DNA from: an uncultured Gammaproteobacteria bacterium
GTDB taxonomy: Bacteria > Pseudomonadota > Gammaproteobacteria > Arenicellales > Poriferihabitantaceae
Length of the DNA: 64,000 bases
Direction: 5' to 3'
Assembly: GCA_937992195.1 (NCBI GenBank)
Contig: CALKKV010000050.1
Coordinates: 1-64,000 of the forward strand
Shown: piece after piece, positions 20,417 to 30,398 of the stretch
Layout of the letters: every line of letters starts with the position of its first letter
How positions within the stretch are numbered: position 1 is the first letter of the stretch
The notes under the pieces: generated by a model
Database searches by the model: none
What the model was told of the DNA's origin: nothing
The model's input: the letters and a program-made list of their open reading frames with translations, nothing else
Made by a program: the position numbers and the translations under genes

Positions 20417-21055
20417 CTAATTGGATTCATCCAGAATATCAACGCCAGGAGGCGGAATAAAATCAAAGGCAGTATCAGGAATGTCCTGATTTTCCCGTAA
20501 ATTGACGAAGGTCATTCGCGTTGTTTGACCTAGATTGTCTATCAACTCCATCAATCGCAAACGATTGTCTTCAAAACCAATTCGCACTTCAGTAAAACTA
20601 CTTTCTTCATCCACTGGAACCAGATTGACCCAGTCAAAACGCCCCTGCGTGCCGATATCAATAATTGCATAGTTGTCGGATAGATCACCTTCACCTGCAA
20701 GCAATAGCGCAGGGGTTCCGCCTAAAGCTTCCTTTTGGTCACGGACATTCACCTGCTCGAATTCAACATCATAAATCCAAACGCGGTCACCATCGCCAAC
20801 TATTTCCTGGGCCTCAGGTGGCGCGTAATCCCAGCGAAATAACCCAGGCCGTTTAATCTTCACTACCCCCCTGCCGTCGTCAATTTCCTGCAAAGATTCA
20901 TCCAGCACAACCTGCTCAAAAGCAGCTTCGAAGGTATTGATCTCGGCAAAGAAATATCGCAATGAATCAAGGCCCGGGCTGGCGCTCGCCATTGGGGCAA
21001 AAGCAATCGAAAGCGTTAAAACGGCGGCACTAATCGAGGGAAATAAAATTTTCAT
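20417..21055 (-). CDS. lolA: Outer-membrane lipoprotein carrier protein LolA
   Basis: A 212-residue periplasmic chaperone that ferries lipoproteins from LolCDE to LolB. Signal peptide in residues 1-25 (AAVLTLSIAFAPMASA). The mature half-barrel shows FEAAFEQVVLDE, GVVKIKRPGLFRWDYAPPEAQEIVGDGDRVWIYD (the LolA core with conserved Arg) and ALLLAGEGDLSDNY. It is 14 bases downstream of ftsK, the conserved neighbour. ATG start. Confidence 0.96.
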   Translation of the reverse strand: MKILFPSISAAVLTLSIAFAPMASASPGLDSLRYFFAEINTFEAAFEQVVLDESLQEIDDGRGVVKIKRPGLFRWDYAPPEAQEIVGDGDRVWIYDVEFEQVNVRDQKEALGGTPALLLAGEGDLSDNYAIIDIGTQGRFDWVNLVPVDEESSFTEVRIGFEDNRLRLMELIDNLGQTTRMTFVNLRENQDIPDTAFDFIPPPGVDILDESN

Positions 21056-21069
21056 GGGTTGATCCTTAT

Positions 21070-23412
21070 TTAGTCTTCAGGTGCAGCCGGGGCTAACACC
21101 TCGCGCTTGCCATTTTCACCAGAGGTTATTACCCCCGCTTCCTCCATGGTATCGATCATGCGAGCGGCACGGTTGTAGCCAACGCGTAAGGCTCTCTGAA
21201 CCGAAGAAATCGAGGCCTTACGACTCTGTGTAACAAATCGAACTGCATCATCATATAACGGGTCGGCTTCACCTTCCCCTTCTGAATAACTTCCCGCTTC
21301 GCCACCGCCGCCTTCATTTGAACCCTCGGTAACCTCCTCAAGGTATACCGGAGGCGGACCACTTTTCAGTTCAGCCACTACCTTAGAAACCTCTTCGTCA
21401 GAAACAAAGGAACCGTGAACTCGCTGGGTGAAGGCTGTTCCGGGAGGCAGAAACAACATATCACCCTGACCGAGCAACGATTCTGCTCCCATCTGGTCAA
21501 GAACGGTTCGTGAATCAGCTCTCGACGATACCTGAAAGGCAATTCGTGTCGGCACATTGGCCTTGATCAGTCCGGTAACGACGTCAACAGAGGGTCTTTG
21601 GGTTGCCAACACCAAATGAATACCCGCAGCTCGAGCTCTCTGGGCGATACGGATAATAATCTCTTCGATCTTTTTTCCGGCGACCATCATAAGGTCAGCC
21701 AGTTCGTCGACAATGACTACGATATACGGCATCTTGCTCAGATAAATCGGATTGTCCAGATCTTGCTCAATCGTATTGTCCAAAAGCGGCTCGCCGCTCT
21801 TGTTCGCCACCTCTACCTTTTTGTTATACCCGGCAATATTTCTTACCGAGGTATCCGCCATCACCCGAAAGCGGCGATCCATTTCCACAATACACCAGCG
21901 CAGCGCGTTGGCTGCTTTATTCATGTCGGTGACTACGGGCGCAAGTAAATGCGGAATGCCGTCATATACCGACAATTCAAGAAATTTCGGATCGACCATA
22001 ATCATCCGAATGTCTTCCGGCGTTGCTTTATATAAAAAACTCAAGATCAAAGCATTGATACACACCGACTTACCAGAACCGGTGGTACCCGCAATCAAAA
22101 CGTGAGGCATTTTCTGTAAATCCGCCACCACCGCATTACCAGCGATATCCTTTCCTAGCACCATGGTGAGTGGAGAGCCGGTTTTAATAAATTCATCCGA
22201 CGCCAAACCTTCTACCAGACGCACAATCTCTCGATTCTGATTAGGAATCTCAATGCCGATACAATTCTTCCCCGGGATATTTTCAACCACTCTTACGCTA
22301 TCTACCGTAAGAGACCGCGCGAGATCCTTTGCCAGACCTACGATTTGGCTGGCCTTCACCCCGGCAGCAGGTTCAATTTCAAACCGTGTGATCACAGGCC
22401 CAGGCTGCACTGCCTCTACCGCAATATCAACGTTAAAATCTTTGAGCTTTTTTACCAACAGCTGTGACATCGCCTCCAACTCTTCATTGGAATATCCGCC
22501 TTCAGCAACAGTAGGCACATCCAGCAAACCGAGGTTTGGTAGTTCGCCACTACTGGTATCATTGAATAGGCTAACCTGCTTGACCGGCGCAGGTTTCTCC
22601 AATTCCGGAACGGTCTCGATTTTCGGCTCAATCTTTGGCGGTTTCTTGCTGGTAATCACCTCCCGGATTTCCTTGACCGTCTCTTCGCGCTCTTTGCGCA
22701 CCTTCGCGCCTTCTTTACGATCAGTAAACTCTTCTTTCTTCTGCTTGAGCCAATCAATCATCTCAAACACTTTGTACCCGATACGGTCCATCAGGTTAAA
22801 CCAGGACACGTGACTGACCAGAGTTATTCCTGTAGTCAATAACGCAAGAAGAATCACGGTCGCACCCACCACACCGAAGTTGGCGGAAAAAGCGTTAGCG
22901 GTGTAGTGCCCCAAAATTCCGCCAGCGGCGAATGCATCGCCGCCTGCTCGCAAAGGAAAATAGATCTGCTCTAAACCACAGGCACCTGTCATCGACAGAA
23001 AAAAGCCGGTGATTGATAAAAGCAATGGATAAACGTTAAATGGCCCCCTGTCGCCGCGGTTCTTGTAGACTCGCCAGCCTAAAGCCAGACACAACAACAA
23101 CAGCACATAGGCCATGCGTCCAAATAAACTAAACATGGCGTCTGCAAACCAGGCGCCAACGCGCCCTCCCCAATTTTGAATTTCCTGACCGGTACCGGTA
23201 GAACTTGGACCTGGATCACTGGGAGACCAGCTCAAAAGACATATCAACAGATATAATGCGAACCCCATCATCACCAAAACGCCAACTTCACGAAGCAGAC
23301 TATTGAGATTTCCGGGTAGAGAGAATTTTGGCCCGCTTTCTGCGGCCTCTTTTTTAGATTTCAGTGTCGCTTTTTTTGCGGTAGAGGAAGCTTTAGCCAC
23401 GGGTGAGAGCAA
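21070..23412 (-). CDS. ftsK: DNA translocase FtsK
   Basis: A 780-residue divisome protein that pumps DNA toward dif during division. Four or five N-terminal helices (about residues 45-210) are followed by a short charged linker ([18 protein letters not shown]), the alpha/beta motor with Walker A GTTGSGKS near residue 440 and Walker [12 protein letters not shown], and the C-terminal gamma winged helix ([42 protein letters not shown]) that reads KOPS. The first codon is uncertain: TTG at 23412 or GTG at 23400; no ATG is available. The upstream gap holds short repeats, listed separately. Confidence 0.96.
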   Translation of the reverse strand: MLSPVAKASSTAKKATLKSKKEAAESGPKFSLPGNLNSLLREVGVLVMMGFALYLLICLLSWSPSDPGPSSTGTGQEIQNWGGRVGAWFADAMFSLFGRMAYVLLLLCLALGWRVYKNRGDRGPFNVYPLLLSITGFFLSMTGACGLEQIYFPLRAGGDAFAAGGILGHYTANAFSANFGVVGATVILLALLTTGITLVSHVSWFNLMDRIGYKVFEMIDWLKQKKEEFTDRKEGAKVRKEREETVKEIREVITSKKPPKIEPKIETVPELEKPAPVKQVSLFNDTSSGELPNLGLLDVPTVAEGGYSNEELEAMSQLLVKKLKDFNVDIAVEAVQPGPVITRFEIEPAAGVKASQIVGLAKDLARSLTVDSVRVVENIPGKNCIGIEIPNQNREIVRLVEGLASDEFIKTGSPLTMVLGKDIAGNAVVADLQKMPHVLIAGTTGSGKSVCINALILSFLYKATPEDIRMIMVDPKFLELSVYDGIPHLLAPVVTDMNKAANALRWCIVEMDRRFRVMADTSVRNIAGYNKKVEVANKSGEPLLDNTIEQDLDNPIYLSKMPYIVVIVDELADLMMVAGKKIEEIIIRIAQRARAAGIHLVLATQRPSVDVVTGLIKANVPTRIAFQVSSRADSRTVLDQMGAESLLGQGDMLFLPPGTAFTQRVHGSFVSDEEVSKVVAELKSGPPPVYLEEVTEGSNEGGGGEAGSYSEGEGEADPLYDDAVRFVTQSRKASISSVQRALRVGYNRAARMIDTMEEAGVITSGENGKREVLAPAAPED

Positions 23413-23482
23413 TAGATAGAGCGTAGTTTTGAAGGCCAGATTCTAGCACGGAGACAGACCTATAAAAGCGGGTTATTAACAT

Positions 23483-23573
23483 GTGTTATCACCCATGGTT
23501 AAGCGCAGGTTTAACATACCGGTGTTATCACTCTGAATAGTGTTGCTGATAGACGTCACCGAGCAGTAACACC
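23483..23573. repeat. Short direct and inverted repeats upstream of ftsK
   Basis: The 164-base gap between rluC and ftsK holds a 10-base direct repeat GTGTTATCAC at 23483-23492 and 23522-23531. The second copy is also part of a 7-bp inverted pair, GGTGTTA (23521-23527) with TAACACC (23567-23573). These could be regulator sites in the ftsK promoter, but I recognise no known box. Confidence 0.35.
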
Positions 23574-23576
23574 AAA

Positions 23577-24530
23577 TCAATCAGCTTGATCGTCCTCTAG
23601 TCGCGCAATCACTGCCTCCAATGCCGATGGCATTGCGGCGTAGAAATCTTGCTGTTGCCCGCTGACCGGATGATTCAATCGTAATCGCTCGGCGTGCAAA
23701 AACAATCGCCCCAGACCGCGCTTTTTCATCTCATTGTTAAAACCGCGATCGCCATACAATCGATCCCCGGCAATCGGAAACCCCGAATGACAGGCATGTA
23801 CGCGAGCCTGATGCATGCGTCCGGTCTTAAGTTCCGCCTCTAACAGTGCTGCGCCGTTGAACTGTTGACGCGACTGAAATAGCGTCAACGCCGGCTGACC
23901 GTCTTCGAATGCCACAACCCGCTTATAATCTTCTTCGTTTCGGGTTTGCTTCAGCGGCGTACCATTACGAAACGATTCAGGGGTATTTCCCATAACTAGC
24001 GCCAGATAGTGTTTTCTCACAGAACGAGCTTCCGCAAGCTGCTGCTGTAAAGCCAGCAATGCCGAACGTGTTTTCGCCAGCATCAGACAACCCGAGGTTT
24101 CTCGATCAAGCCGATGCACAAGTTCAATGTAGGTGAGTTCGGGCCGTAATTTCCTCAACGCTTCGATCAAACCGTACTCCATACCACTGCCGCCATGTAC
24201 CGCCAGCCCCGAAGGCTTGTTTACCACCATCATATGCTCATCTTCGAGCAAAACAGGGACATGGTTCAGCAGTTTTTCCGGAATCACTACATCTCCCTCG
24301 GTCGTACTGTGACGAATCGGAGGAACCCGAATTTTATCGCCCTCGGCAATATGATAAGTTGGCTTTTTGCGCGAACCATTAACCCGCACTTCACCCTTAC
24401 GTAAGGCTTTATAGATTCGAGTACGTGGCACCCCTTTTAGGGTTTTTAGCAGGAAGTTATCGATGCGTTGACCAATGTCTGCAGGCCCCGCTTCCACAAC
24501 TCGCGCTTTCTGGGCAGAGGGAGAAGACAA
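23577..24530 (-). CDS. rluC: 23S rRNA pseudouridine(955/2504/2580) synthase
   Basis: A 317-residue pseudouridine synthase. An N-terminal S4 domain (GQRIDNFLLKTLKGVPRTRIYKALRKGEVRVNG) is followed by the RluA-family catalytic domain with HRLDRETSGCLMLAK, where Asp142 is the nucleophile. The C-terminal RMHQARVHACHSGFPIAGDRLYGD block is also typical. The S4 wording LKGVPRTRIYK points to RluC rather than RluD. The start is a TTG at 24530 or a GTG a dozen codons later; no ATG fits. It begins 18 bases after puuB ends. Confidence 0.93.
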   Translation of the reverse strand: MSSPSAQKARVVEAGPADIGQRIDNFLLKTLKGVPRTRIYKALRKGEVRVNGSRKKPTYHIAEGDKIRVPPIRHSTTEGDVVIPEKLLNHVPVLLEDEHMMVVNKPSGLAVHGGSGMEYGLIEALRKLRPELTYIELVHRLDRETSGCLMLAKTRSALLALQQQLAEARSVRKHYLALVMGNTPESFRNGTPLKQTRNEEDYKRVVAFEDGQPALTLFQSRQQFNGAALLEAELKTGRMHQARVHACHSGFPIAGDRLYGDRGFNNEMKKRGLGRLFLHAERLRLNHPVSGQQQDFYAAMPSALEAVIARLEDDQAD

Positions 24531-24548
24531 TGGAAATATTCTGGTTTT

Positions 24549-25853
24549 TTAGCGGTAATCGAGCAACCGATGATACGCCATCGCAGCAACCAATGCCGGT
24601 GTTCTAAGCGCAGAGCCTCCAGGGAATGCTTGATGTGGAATCGCTTCATAGCAATCCAGGGTTTGGCTGTCTCCCATAACCGCACTAGCCAGCAAAGATC
24701 CCACATAACCCGTTAATGCCATGCCATGTCCGGAGAAACCTTGGGCAAAAAACTGACCTCCAGGCAGGCGTCCAATATGCGGAGCGCGGTTACGAGTAAT
24801 TGCCACAAAACCACCCCAGGCATATTCAATTTTTGTTCCAGCGAGCTGTGGAAAAACCCGCAACATCCGTTTTTCCAGCGAGGCCGAGAGTTTTCGAGGT
24901 TCCAATGTGCTGTAACTCACTCTACCGCCAAAGAGCATCCGGTGGTCAGCAGAAGTTCGAAAGTAATCCAGCACAAAATTGGTATCCGCCACCGCCGCAT
25001 TATTTGAAATCAACCCACGGGCAGTCTCTTCGCTTAACGCTTCAGTCGCAACGATGTAAGTGCCCACCGGCATGATCTGTTTTTTCAGGTCTGGCTGCAG
25101 CGTATCCAGATAGGCATTGCAGGCATAAACCACGTTGTCACATCGAATCTCACCGCGTTTGCAGCGAACGATATAACCACTGCCGCCGTCTGAACCACTT
25201 TCTTTATCAATACTCTTTACCGTCGTATTTTCAAAAAGCTGCGCCCCTGCTTGTTGCGCCGCTTGACTTAAACCCAGTGAATAATTCAGCGGATGCAAGT
25301 GCCCGCTTCCCGGATCACTAACCCCACCGGAGTAAAGCTCAGAAGAAATAACTTCTGATAACTGCTCCTTGTCGAGATAGTTCATCACGGAATAATCATA
25401 TTTTTTATCGAGATGCTCAGCCCATTCCTCCAGCTCCTGCGCATGCCGCGGTTTTACCCCGACATGCAGATACCCCTGCTCTAAATCACATTCAATCTGA
25501 TGTTTCGCAATACGCTGTTTGGTAAATTCAACTGCCGCTAGAGAATGATCCCAAAGCTCTCTGGCGGTATCGAAACCCACCAACTTTTCTAATGTGTCTT
25601 GTTCGCAGGCATAGCCGTTAATGATTTGACCGCCACTTCTGCCTGATGCGCCCCAACCAAAGTGACGTGATTCAATCAGTGCAACTGAAACCCCCTTCTC
25701 AGCCAAACATAAGGCGGTAGAGGATCCAGTCAGACCACCCCCAATCACAACGACATCAGTTTTTATCGACCCGTCCAATGAGGGCGCTTCAATACGAAGG
25801 GATCTTGAGGCCTCGTAATATGATTCGGCGGTCTGACGATCTTGATGATTCAC
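24549..25853 (-). CDS. puuB: Gamma-glutamylputrescine oxidase (FAD-dependent DadA family)
   Basis: A 434-residue flavoprotein that oxidises gamma-glutamylputrescine to the gamma-glutamyl aldehyde in the Puu polyamine pathway. The FAD-binding dinucleotide motif is VVVIGGGLTGSSTALCLAEKG (residues about 34-54, shown broken here: VIGGGLTGSS); then HFGWGASGRSGGQ, and the C-terminal FAD loop QGFSGHGMALTGYVG. These closely match PuuB. Divergent from puuA across a 98-base promoter region, which supports the assignment. GTG start at 25853. Confidence 0.9.
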   Translation of the reverse strand: MNHQDRQTAESYYEASRSLRIEAPSLDGSIKTDVVVIGGGLTGSSTALCLAEKGVSVALIESRHFGWGASGRSGGQIINGYACEQDTLEKLVGFDTARELWDHSLAAVEFTKQRIAKHQIECDLEQGYLHVGVKPRHAQELEEWAEHLDKKYDYSVMNYLDKEQLSEVISSELYSGGVSDPGSGHLHPLNYSLGLSQAAQQAGAQLFENTTVKSIDKESGSDGGSGYIVRCKRGEIRCDNVVYACNAYLDTLQPDLKKQIMPVGTYIVATEALSEETARGLISNNAAVADTNFVLDYFRTSADHRMLFGGRVSYSTLEPRKLSASLEKRMLRVFPQLAGTKIEYAWGGFVAITRNRAPHIGRLPGGQFFAQGFSGHGMALTGYVGSLLASAVMGDSQTLDCYEAIPHQAFPGGSALRTPALVAAMAYHRLLDYR

Positions 25854-25951
25854 GGTTTCAAATACCTAATGCATAAGGGCTAGATAAAGGGCTAACAATA
25901 ACCTGGTACAGCGATTATGATATCGCCACGACAAAACTCACAACCTCTTTT

Positions 25952-27346
25952 ATGCGCCAAAACCCTAGTAAGGGGAACCCAGCCGTCAATGGTCCACGGG
26001 TAAAACTGCCACGCGACCTGCGCGAATGGCTGGATGAAAACAATGTCGAAGAAATCGAAGCCGTGGTTCCCGACATGACGGGCGTCGCTAAAGGCAAGAT
26101 ACTGCCGGCAAAAAAGTATGAAGAAGAAGTCGGATTGCGCTTGCCAGAATCGATATTCGCACAAACTGTCGACGGTGACTATCCAGATCAGTGGGATGTG
26201 CTTGGAGAAACCGACGGTGATATATTTCTTAAGCCCGACCCCACTACAGTGCGGCCGGTACCATTCGCCAGCGATCCAACCGCGGTCATTATCCACGATT
26301 GTTATTATTTCGATGATACTCCCGTAGATATCTCGCCGCGTCAGGTATTGCGTCGCGTGCTCGATCTTTATCGAAAGAAAGGCTGGACCCCTGTGGTTGC
26401 GCCTGAAGTCGAGTTTTACTTAGTGAAGCCCAATATCGATGCAGACTACCCTTTAGAACCGCCAGTTGGGCGCTCGGGACGTTCCGAAAGTGGTCGCCAG
26501 GCATTTAGTATCGACGCCGTCAATGAATTTGCACCGCTGTTCGATGAACTGTATGACTACTGCGAACAGCAGGAAATCAGCATGGAAACCCTGATACATG
26601 AGAGCGGCACGGCGCAAATGGAGATTAACCTGGTGCATGGCGATGCCCTGGATTTAGCCGACCAAGTGTTCTTGTTCAAACGTGGGTTGCGAGAAGTGGC
26701 AAGACGTCATGATATTTATGCCACGTTTATGGCCGCGCCCATGGAAGGAGAGCCGGGAAGCGCATTACACATCCACCAAAGTATTCTCGACGGCAAAACT
26801 GGCAAGAATATCTTCAGCAACAAAGACGGCAACGAGAGCAGGCTGTTTCGCTGGTATATCGGCGGACTGCAAAAGTATCTGCCTGCCGCCATGGCGATGA
26901 TCGCACCCAATGTAAATTCTTATCGCAGGTTAGCGCCGGATAAGTTTGGTACGCCAATCAATATTGAATGGGGTTATGACAACCGTACCGCAGGTTTACG
27001 CATACCTGTATCGCGACCAGATGCTCGGCGGGTAGAAAATCGAATTGCGGGTGCAGATGTAAACCCTTATCTTGCGCTCGCGACCAGTTTGGCATGCGGC
27101 TACCTCGGTATGATAGAAAAAATAAAACCATCGGCACCGGTGTATGACGATGCCTACGAACATGAAACAACATTGCCACACACTTTGAAAGAATCAGTTG
27201 ATGCATTGCTTGACTGCGAAGAGTTAAGAGAAGTCTTCGGCGATCGCTTTGTTCGTCTTTATGCCAGTATAAAACAACACGAATACAATACTTTTCTCAA
27301 CGTCATCAGCGCTTGGGAACGAGAACACTTGCTGCTGAATGTTTAG
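25952..27346 (+). CDS. puuA: Glutamate-putrescine ligase (glutamine synthetase family)
   Basis: A 464-residue ATP-dependent ligase that joins glutamate to putrescine. Glutamine-synthetase landmarks: VAPEVEFYLV (metal-binding Glu pair), HESGTAQMEINLVHGDALDLADQ, and NRTAGLRIPVSRPDARRVENRIAGADVNPYLA (phosphate and substrate binding). The N-terminal VVPDMTGVAKGKILP stretch is characteristic of PuuA/SpuB-type ligases, as opposed to GlnA. Context with puuB (divergent) and spuC downstream agrees. Spermidine or another polyamine as substrate cannot be excluded. ATG start. Confidence 0.9.
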   Translation: MRQNPSKGNPAVNGPRVKLPRDLREWLDENNVEEIEAVVPDMTGVAKGKILPAKKYEEEVGLRLPESIFAQTVDGDYPDQWDVLGETDGDIFLKPDPTTVRPVPFASDPTAVIIHDCYYFDDTPVDISPRQVLRRVLDLYRKKGWTPVVAPEVEFYLVKPNIDADYPLEPPVGRSGRSESGRQAFSIDAVNEFAPLFDELYDYCEQQEISMETLIHESGTAQMEINLVHGDALDLADQVFLFKRGLREVARRHDIYATFMAAPMEGEPGSALHIHQSILDGKTGKNIFSNKDGNESRLFRWYIGGLQKYLPAAMAMIAPNVNSYRRLAPDKFGTPINIEWGYDNRTAGLRIPVSRPDARRVENRIAGADVNPYLALATSLACGYLGMIEKIKPSAPVYDDAYEHETTLPHTLKESVDALLDCEELREVFGDRFVRLYASIKQHEYNTFLNVISAWEREHLLLNV

Positions 27347-27355
27347 ATCTTGAAC

Positions 27356-28075
27356 TTAATGAATTCGGGCAATATAAACTGTATTAGAAGACTCGCCGCC
27401 CGAGTAGGGATTGGTAAAATTAATCACATGGGCTTCGCTATTGTGAAAAACGGTATCTAGCAAAGCAATAAACTCGTCATCCGGCGGATCGTTTGACCAC
27501 AATCCAAACACACCGTTCGACTGAATTTTTCCCGCCATTTTCTTGAGACCACGCTGACTGTAAAAATCGGCATTTCCGGGATTTAACCAGTGGCTTGGCG
27601 AGTGATCTATATCCAACAAAAGCGCATCGGCCTTCTCATCTGGCATATTGATATCAAAGCCCGAGCTATCCGACATGGCAAGGGCGAAAAAGTCTGCATG
27701 TATAAATTGGCATCGGGCATCGTCGCAAAGTCGCCTGCCCAATGGCACCAATTCTTTCTGATGCCAGCGAATAACCGGCGCCATCACCTCGATTACCTTT
27801 AGCGAAGCAACAGTTGGATCATCCAGCACCGCAGCTGCAGTATGTCCGAGACCGAGGCCACCCACCACTACATTGGCCTGCTTGCGATCTAATATTTTTA
27901 AAGCCAGGGTTGAAAGCGCCACCTCCGCATCAACAAACAAACTCGACATCAAAAACTCATCATCCAACTTTACTTCGTACAGCATCTTGCCATCCAAACG
28001 TGGCTCTTGCCGTCGGCGCAAACTAACCTCCCCTAACGGCGTACTTTCGAAATCCAACTCTTCAAATATAGACAT
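27356..28075 (-). CDS. Spermidine-synthase-like Rossmann methyltransferase-fold protein
   Basis: A 239-residue cytoplasmic protein resembling SpeE in fold: a nucleotide-binding loop VVVGGLGLGHTA, an acidic strand end IEVMAPVIRWHQ, and LLLDIDHSPSHWL at the position of the SpeE catalytic loop. The loop reads GGLGLG rather than GGGDGG and D-I-D-H-S-P rather than D-x-T-D-P, so the aminopropyltransferase residues are not conserved and I do not call it a spermidine synthase. It lies convergent to puuA inside the polyamine island, 5 bases after a DUF7931-like gene in the same operon. Substrate unknown. Confidence 0.7.
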   Translation of the reverse strand: MSIFEELDFESTPLGEVSLRRRQEPRLDGKMLYEVKLDDEFLMSSLFVDAEVALSTLALKILDRKQANVVVGGLGLGHTAAAVLDDPTVASLKVIEVMAPVIRWHQKELVPLGRRLCDDARCQFIHADFFALAMSDSSGFDINMPDEKADALLLDIDHSPSHWLNPGNADFYSQRGLKKMAGKIQSNGVFGLWSNDPPDDEFIALLDTVFHNSEAHVINFTNPYSGGESSNTVYIARIH

Positions 28076-28080
28076 TGCAA

Positions 28081-28647
28081 TTAAATATAGATGGGCTGCA
28101 TCTCGGCATCGGTGCTAGCGACATTCCAGTTCCCAACAAACACTTCGGAAAACTTATCAACTGTACCCACGGCATTGAAACAAGCGGTACCCTTAAACCG
28201 CTCCGGATCGGGCAAATAAATATATCCATGGTCATCGATCAATATAAAACTGCCACTGAAAGTAGATTGATCACTATTGCCAATACGACGGGTCCGACAC
28301 TCTACCCTGGGCATATTGCTGCGCAACAGTTCAATCAGTCTTCCACCTGATTGAACAAACTCCTGACTGGAAGATACGAGAGTTTTAACAGTTGCCATTC
28401 TGCTATTGATCAAAAATTGCTTGATCGCATCACATACTCCGGCGGAACCAAACACCTGTCGATCAAACTTGTTGGAAAGATATCGCATCTCCTTTTTGCC
28501 TTGATCAAGCATCGCGGCGATGAGCTGATTCAATTCATCGCGAGATTCAAAGCCAATCAAAACGCTGTCTTCTCCCAACTTTATCTCGGATATATCCAAG
28601 CTTGAGAATGGTTGGATCAATTTTGGCGTTTCATTGTTATTAGTCAT
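28081..28647 (-). CDS. Uncharacterised protein, DUF7931-like
   Basis: A 188-residue soluble protein. The stretch LSNKFDRQVFGSAGVCDAIKQFLINSR, then VKTLVSSSQEFVQSGGRLIELLRSNMPRVECR resembles the domain (DUF7931) that in pseudomonads is often fused to GNAT acetyltransferases and looks like a degenerate phospholipase-D-like strand-helix unit. No GNAT domain is present here and the protein stands alone. It is the first gene of a two-gene operon with the SpeE-like gene (5-base gap). Function unknown; family assignment from memory of the pattern. Confidence 0.55.
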   Translation of the reverse strand: MTNNNETPKLIQPFSSLDISEIKLGEDSVLIGFESRDELNQLIAAMLDQGKKEMRYLSNKFDRQVFGSAGVCDAIKQFLINSRMATVKTLVSSSQEFVQSGGRLIELLRSNMPRVECRTRRIGNSDQSTFSGSFILIDDHGYIYLPDPERFKGTACFNAVGTVDKFSEVFVGNWNVASTDAEMQPIYI

Positions 28648-28883
28648 CTTTTTATCCGCTTGCTCAAATTAATTTGCGGGATTTACTTTCATTTTTTGCC
28701 CGGTACAAACAAGTCTCGATCCCTTTATCAAAGCGATATTTTGCTGATTTGCAACCTGACAAACCCCATCCGCACACCTGTATATACCGCTGAAAAAGGT
28801 GGCATTTATGAAGACAATTGATTGCGCAGCACCACACCCTTGGATACTATGCGACCTTATTTTAAATCATCGCCAGCACTCTT

Positions 28884-30251
28884 ATGGAATCTTATAACAC
28901 CGCCGAACTCCAAGCGACCGATGCGAAACACCATTTCCATCCGTTCACGAATCATCCGGAAATGCATCGCAAAGGTACGCGTATTATCACCGGTGCCGAA
29001 GGGGTTTATATCTACGATTCCGATGGCAACAAATACCTTGACGGCATGGCGGGACTTTGGTGCGTTAACATCGGCTACGGTCGCACCGAACTTGCCGAAG
29101 TCGCAAAAGCACAAATGGAACAGCTGCCTTACTACAACAGTTTTTTCCAAAGCGCGCAGCTGCCGGCGATCGAACTTGCCGAGCTATTAGCTGAGGTTAC
29201 TCCACCACAGTTTAATCGCGCTTTTTTTGGTTGTTCGGGCTCGGATGGTAATGATACTGTGATTCGATTGGTTCGATACTATTGGGAACTAAACGGACAA
29301 CCTGATCGCAACGTCATCATCAGTCGTGAGAATGCCTACCACGGTAGCACCATGGCCGGTGCCAGTCTCGGCGGCATGCAGGGCATGCACGCGGTTGGCG
29401 GTATGCCGATTCCAAACATTGAACACGTTGATCAACCTTTCCATTACCGCGATGAAAACAATTTGTCTGCCGATGAGTTTGGTATCAAGGCTGCACAGTC
29501 TTTGGAAGAACGCATTCTGAAAGTTGGAGCAGACCGCATTGCCGCGTTTATTGCAGAACCAATCCAGGGCGCTGGCGGCGTTATTGTTCCACCTGAATCA
29601 TACTGGCCAGAGATTCAACGCATCTGTAAAAAGTACGATGTTTTGCTGGTGGCCGATGAAGTCATTTGTGGCTTCGGACGAACAGGTGAATGGTTCGGCT
29701 CTAACACCTACAACATTGAGTGCGATCTGATGACCCTGGCCAAAGGCCTGTCGTCGGGTTATCAGCCGATCGGAGCCGTGATGGTTTCTGATCGGGTTGC
29801 TTCAGTGATTGATCAGGAAGGTCGAGAATTCACCCATGGCTACACCTACTCCGGTCATCCGGTGGCCTGTGCGGTGGCACTCAAAAACGTGCAAATCATG
29901 CGCGATGAAAAGATCATCGAAAATGCGCGGGACAATGTGATGGCGTATTTCCACAGCCAGATCGCTACATTGGCTGACCACCCTCTCGTTGGCGAAGTGC
30001 GCTCCAAAGGCTTTCTTGGCGCTCTTGAGCTGGTTAAGGATAAAGGCACACGCGCCAAATTCGATGATAAAGGCGGTGCTGGTATTGCCTGTCGAGATGC
30101 CGCCGGTGAAAACAGATTGATCATGCGCGCTGTCGGAGACTCTATGATTATGTGCCCACCTTTAATTATTAATCGGGCTGAAGTTGATGAGATGGTCGAA
30201 AAGATCGGATTGAGCCTGGATCAGGCTAACGCCGCATTGAGAGGTCATTAG
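28884..30251 (+). CDS. spuC: Putrescine-pyruvate aminotransferase (class III)
   Basis: A 455-residue PLP-dependent class III omega-aminotransferase that deaminates putrescine or related diamines. It starts with NTAELQATDAKHHFHPFTNH and LDGMAGLWCVNIGYGR, the SpuC pattern. The PLP aspartate is in VADEVICGFGRTGEWFGS and the Schiff-base lysine is Lys287 in TLAKGLSSGYQPIGAV. One oddity: the phosphate-binding loop reads GSDGND at residues 119-124, where the family nearly always has GSEAND. The gene is in the polyamine island, 1.5 kb after puuA. A taurine:pyruvate transaminase role is less likely. Confidence 0.87.
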   Translation: MESYNTAELQATDAKHHFHPFTNHPEMHRKGTRIITGAEGVYIYDSDGNKYLDGMAGLWCVNIGYGRTELAEVAKAQMEQLPYYNSFFQSAQLPAIELAELLAEVTPPQFNRAFFGCSGSDGNDTVIRLVRYYWELNGQPDRNVIISRENAYHGSTMAGASLGGMQGMHAVGGMPIPNIEHVDQPFHYRDENNLSADEFGIKAAQSLEERILKVGADRIAAFIAEPIQGAGGVIVPPESYWPEIQRICKKYDVLLVADEVICGFGRTGEWFGSNTYNIECDLMTLAKGLSSGYQPIGAVMVSDRVASVIDQEGREFTHGYTYSGHPVACAVALKNVQIMRDEKIIENARDNVMAYFHSQIATLADHPLVGEVRSKGFLGALELVKDKGTRAKFDDKGGAGIACRDAAGENRLIMRAVGDSMIMCPPLIINRAEVDEMVEKIGLSLDQANAALRGH

Positions 30252-30398
30252 GCAGCGGATTTAGGAGGAAAAAGGCGAATGTCGATTTAGTAACATGCGA
30301 CTTTTGTCTCGATTAATTTCGTGTTTTACGCGTAGACCACGGTTGCAACAAAGCCTACAATTCATGTATCGCCTAAATCGGGGGCAATAATATAGAGC

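Noticed and set aside
27356..28075. True spermidine synthase
   Set aside because: The SpeE loop GGGDGG and the D-x-T-D-P catalytic loop are both changed; only the fold is similar.
28884..30251. Taurine:pyruvate aminotransferase for the xsc module
   Set aside because: The N-terminal HPFTNH and GLWCVNIGYGR pattern and the neighbouring puuA/puuB fit SpuC better, and the gene is 15 kb from xsc.
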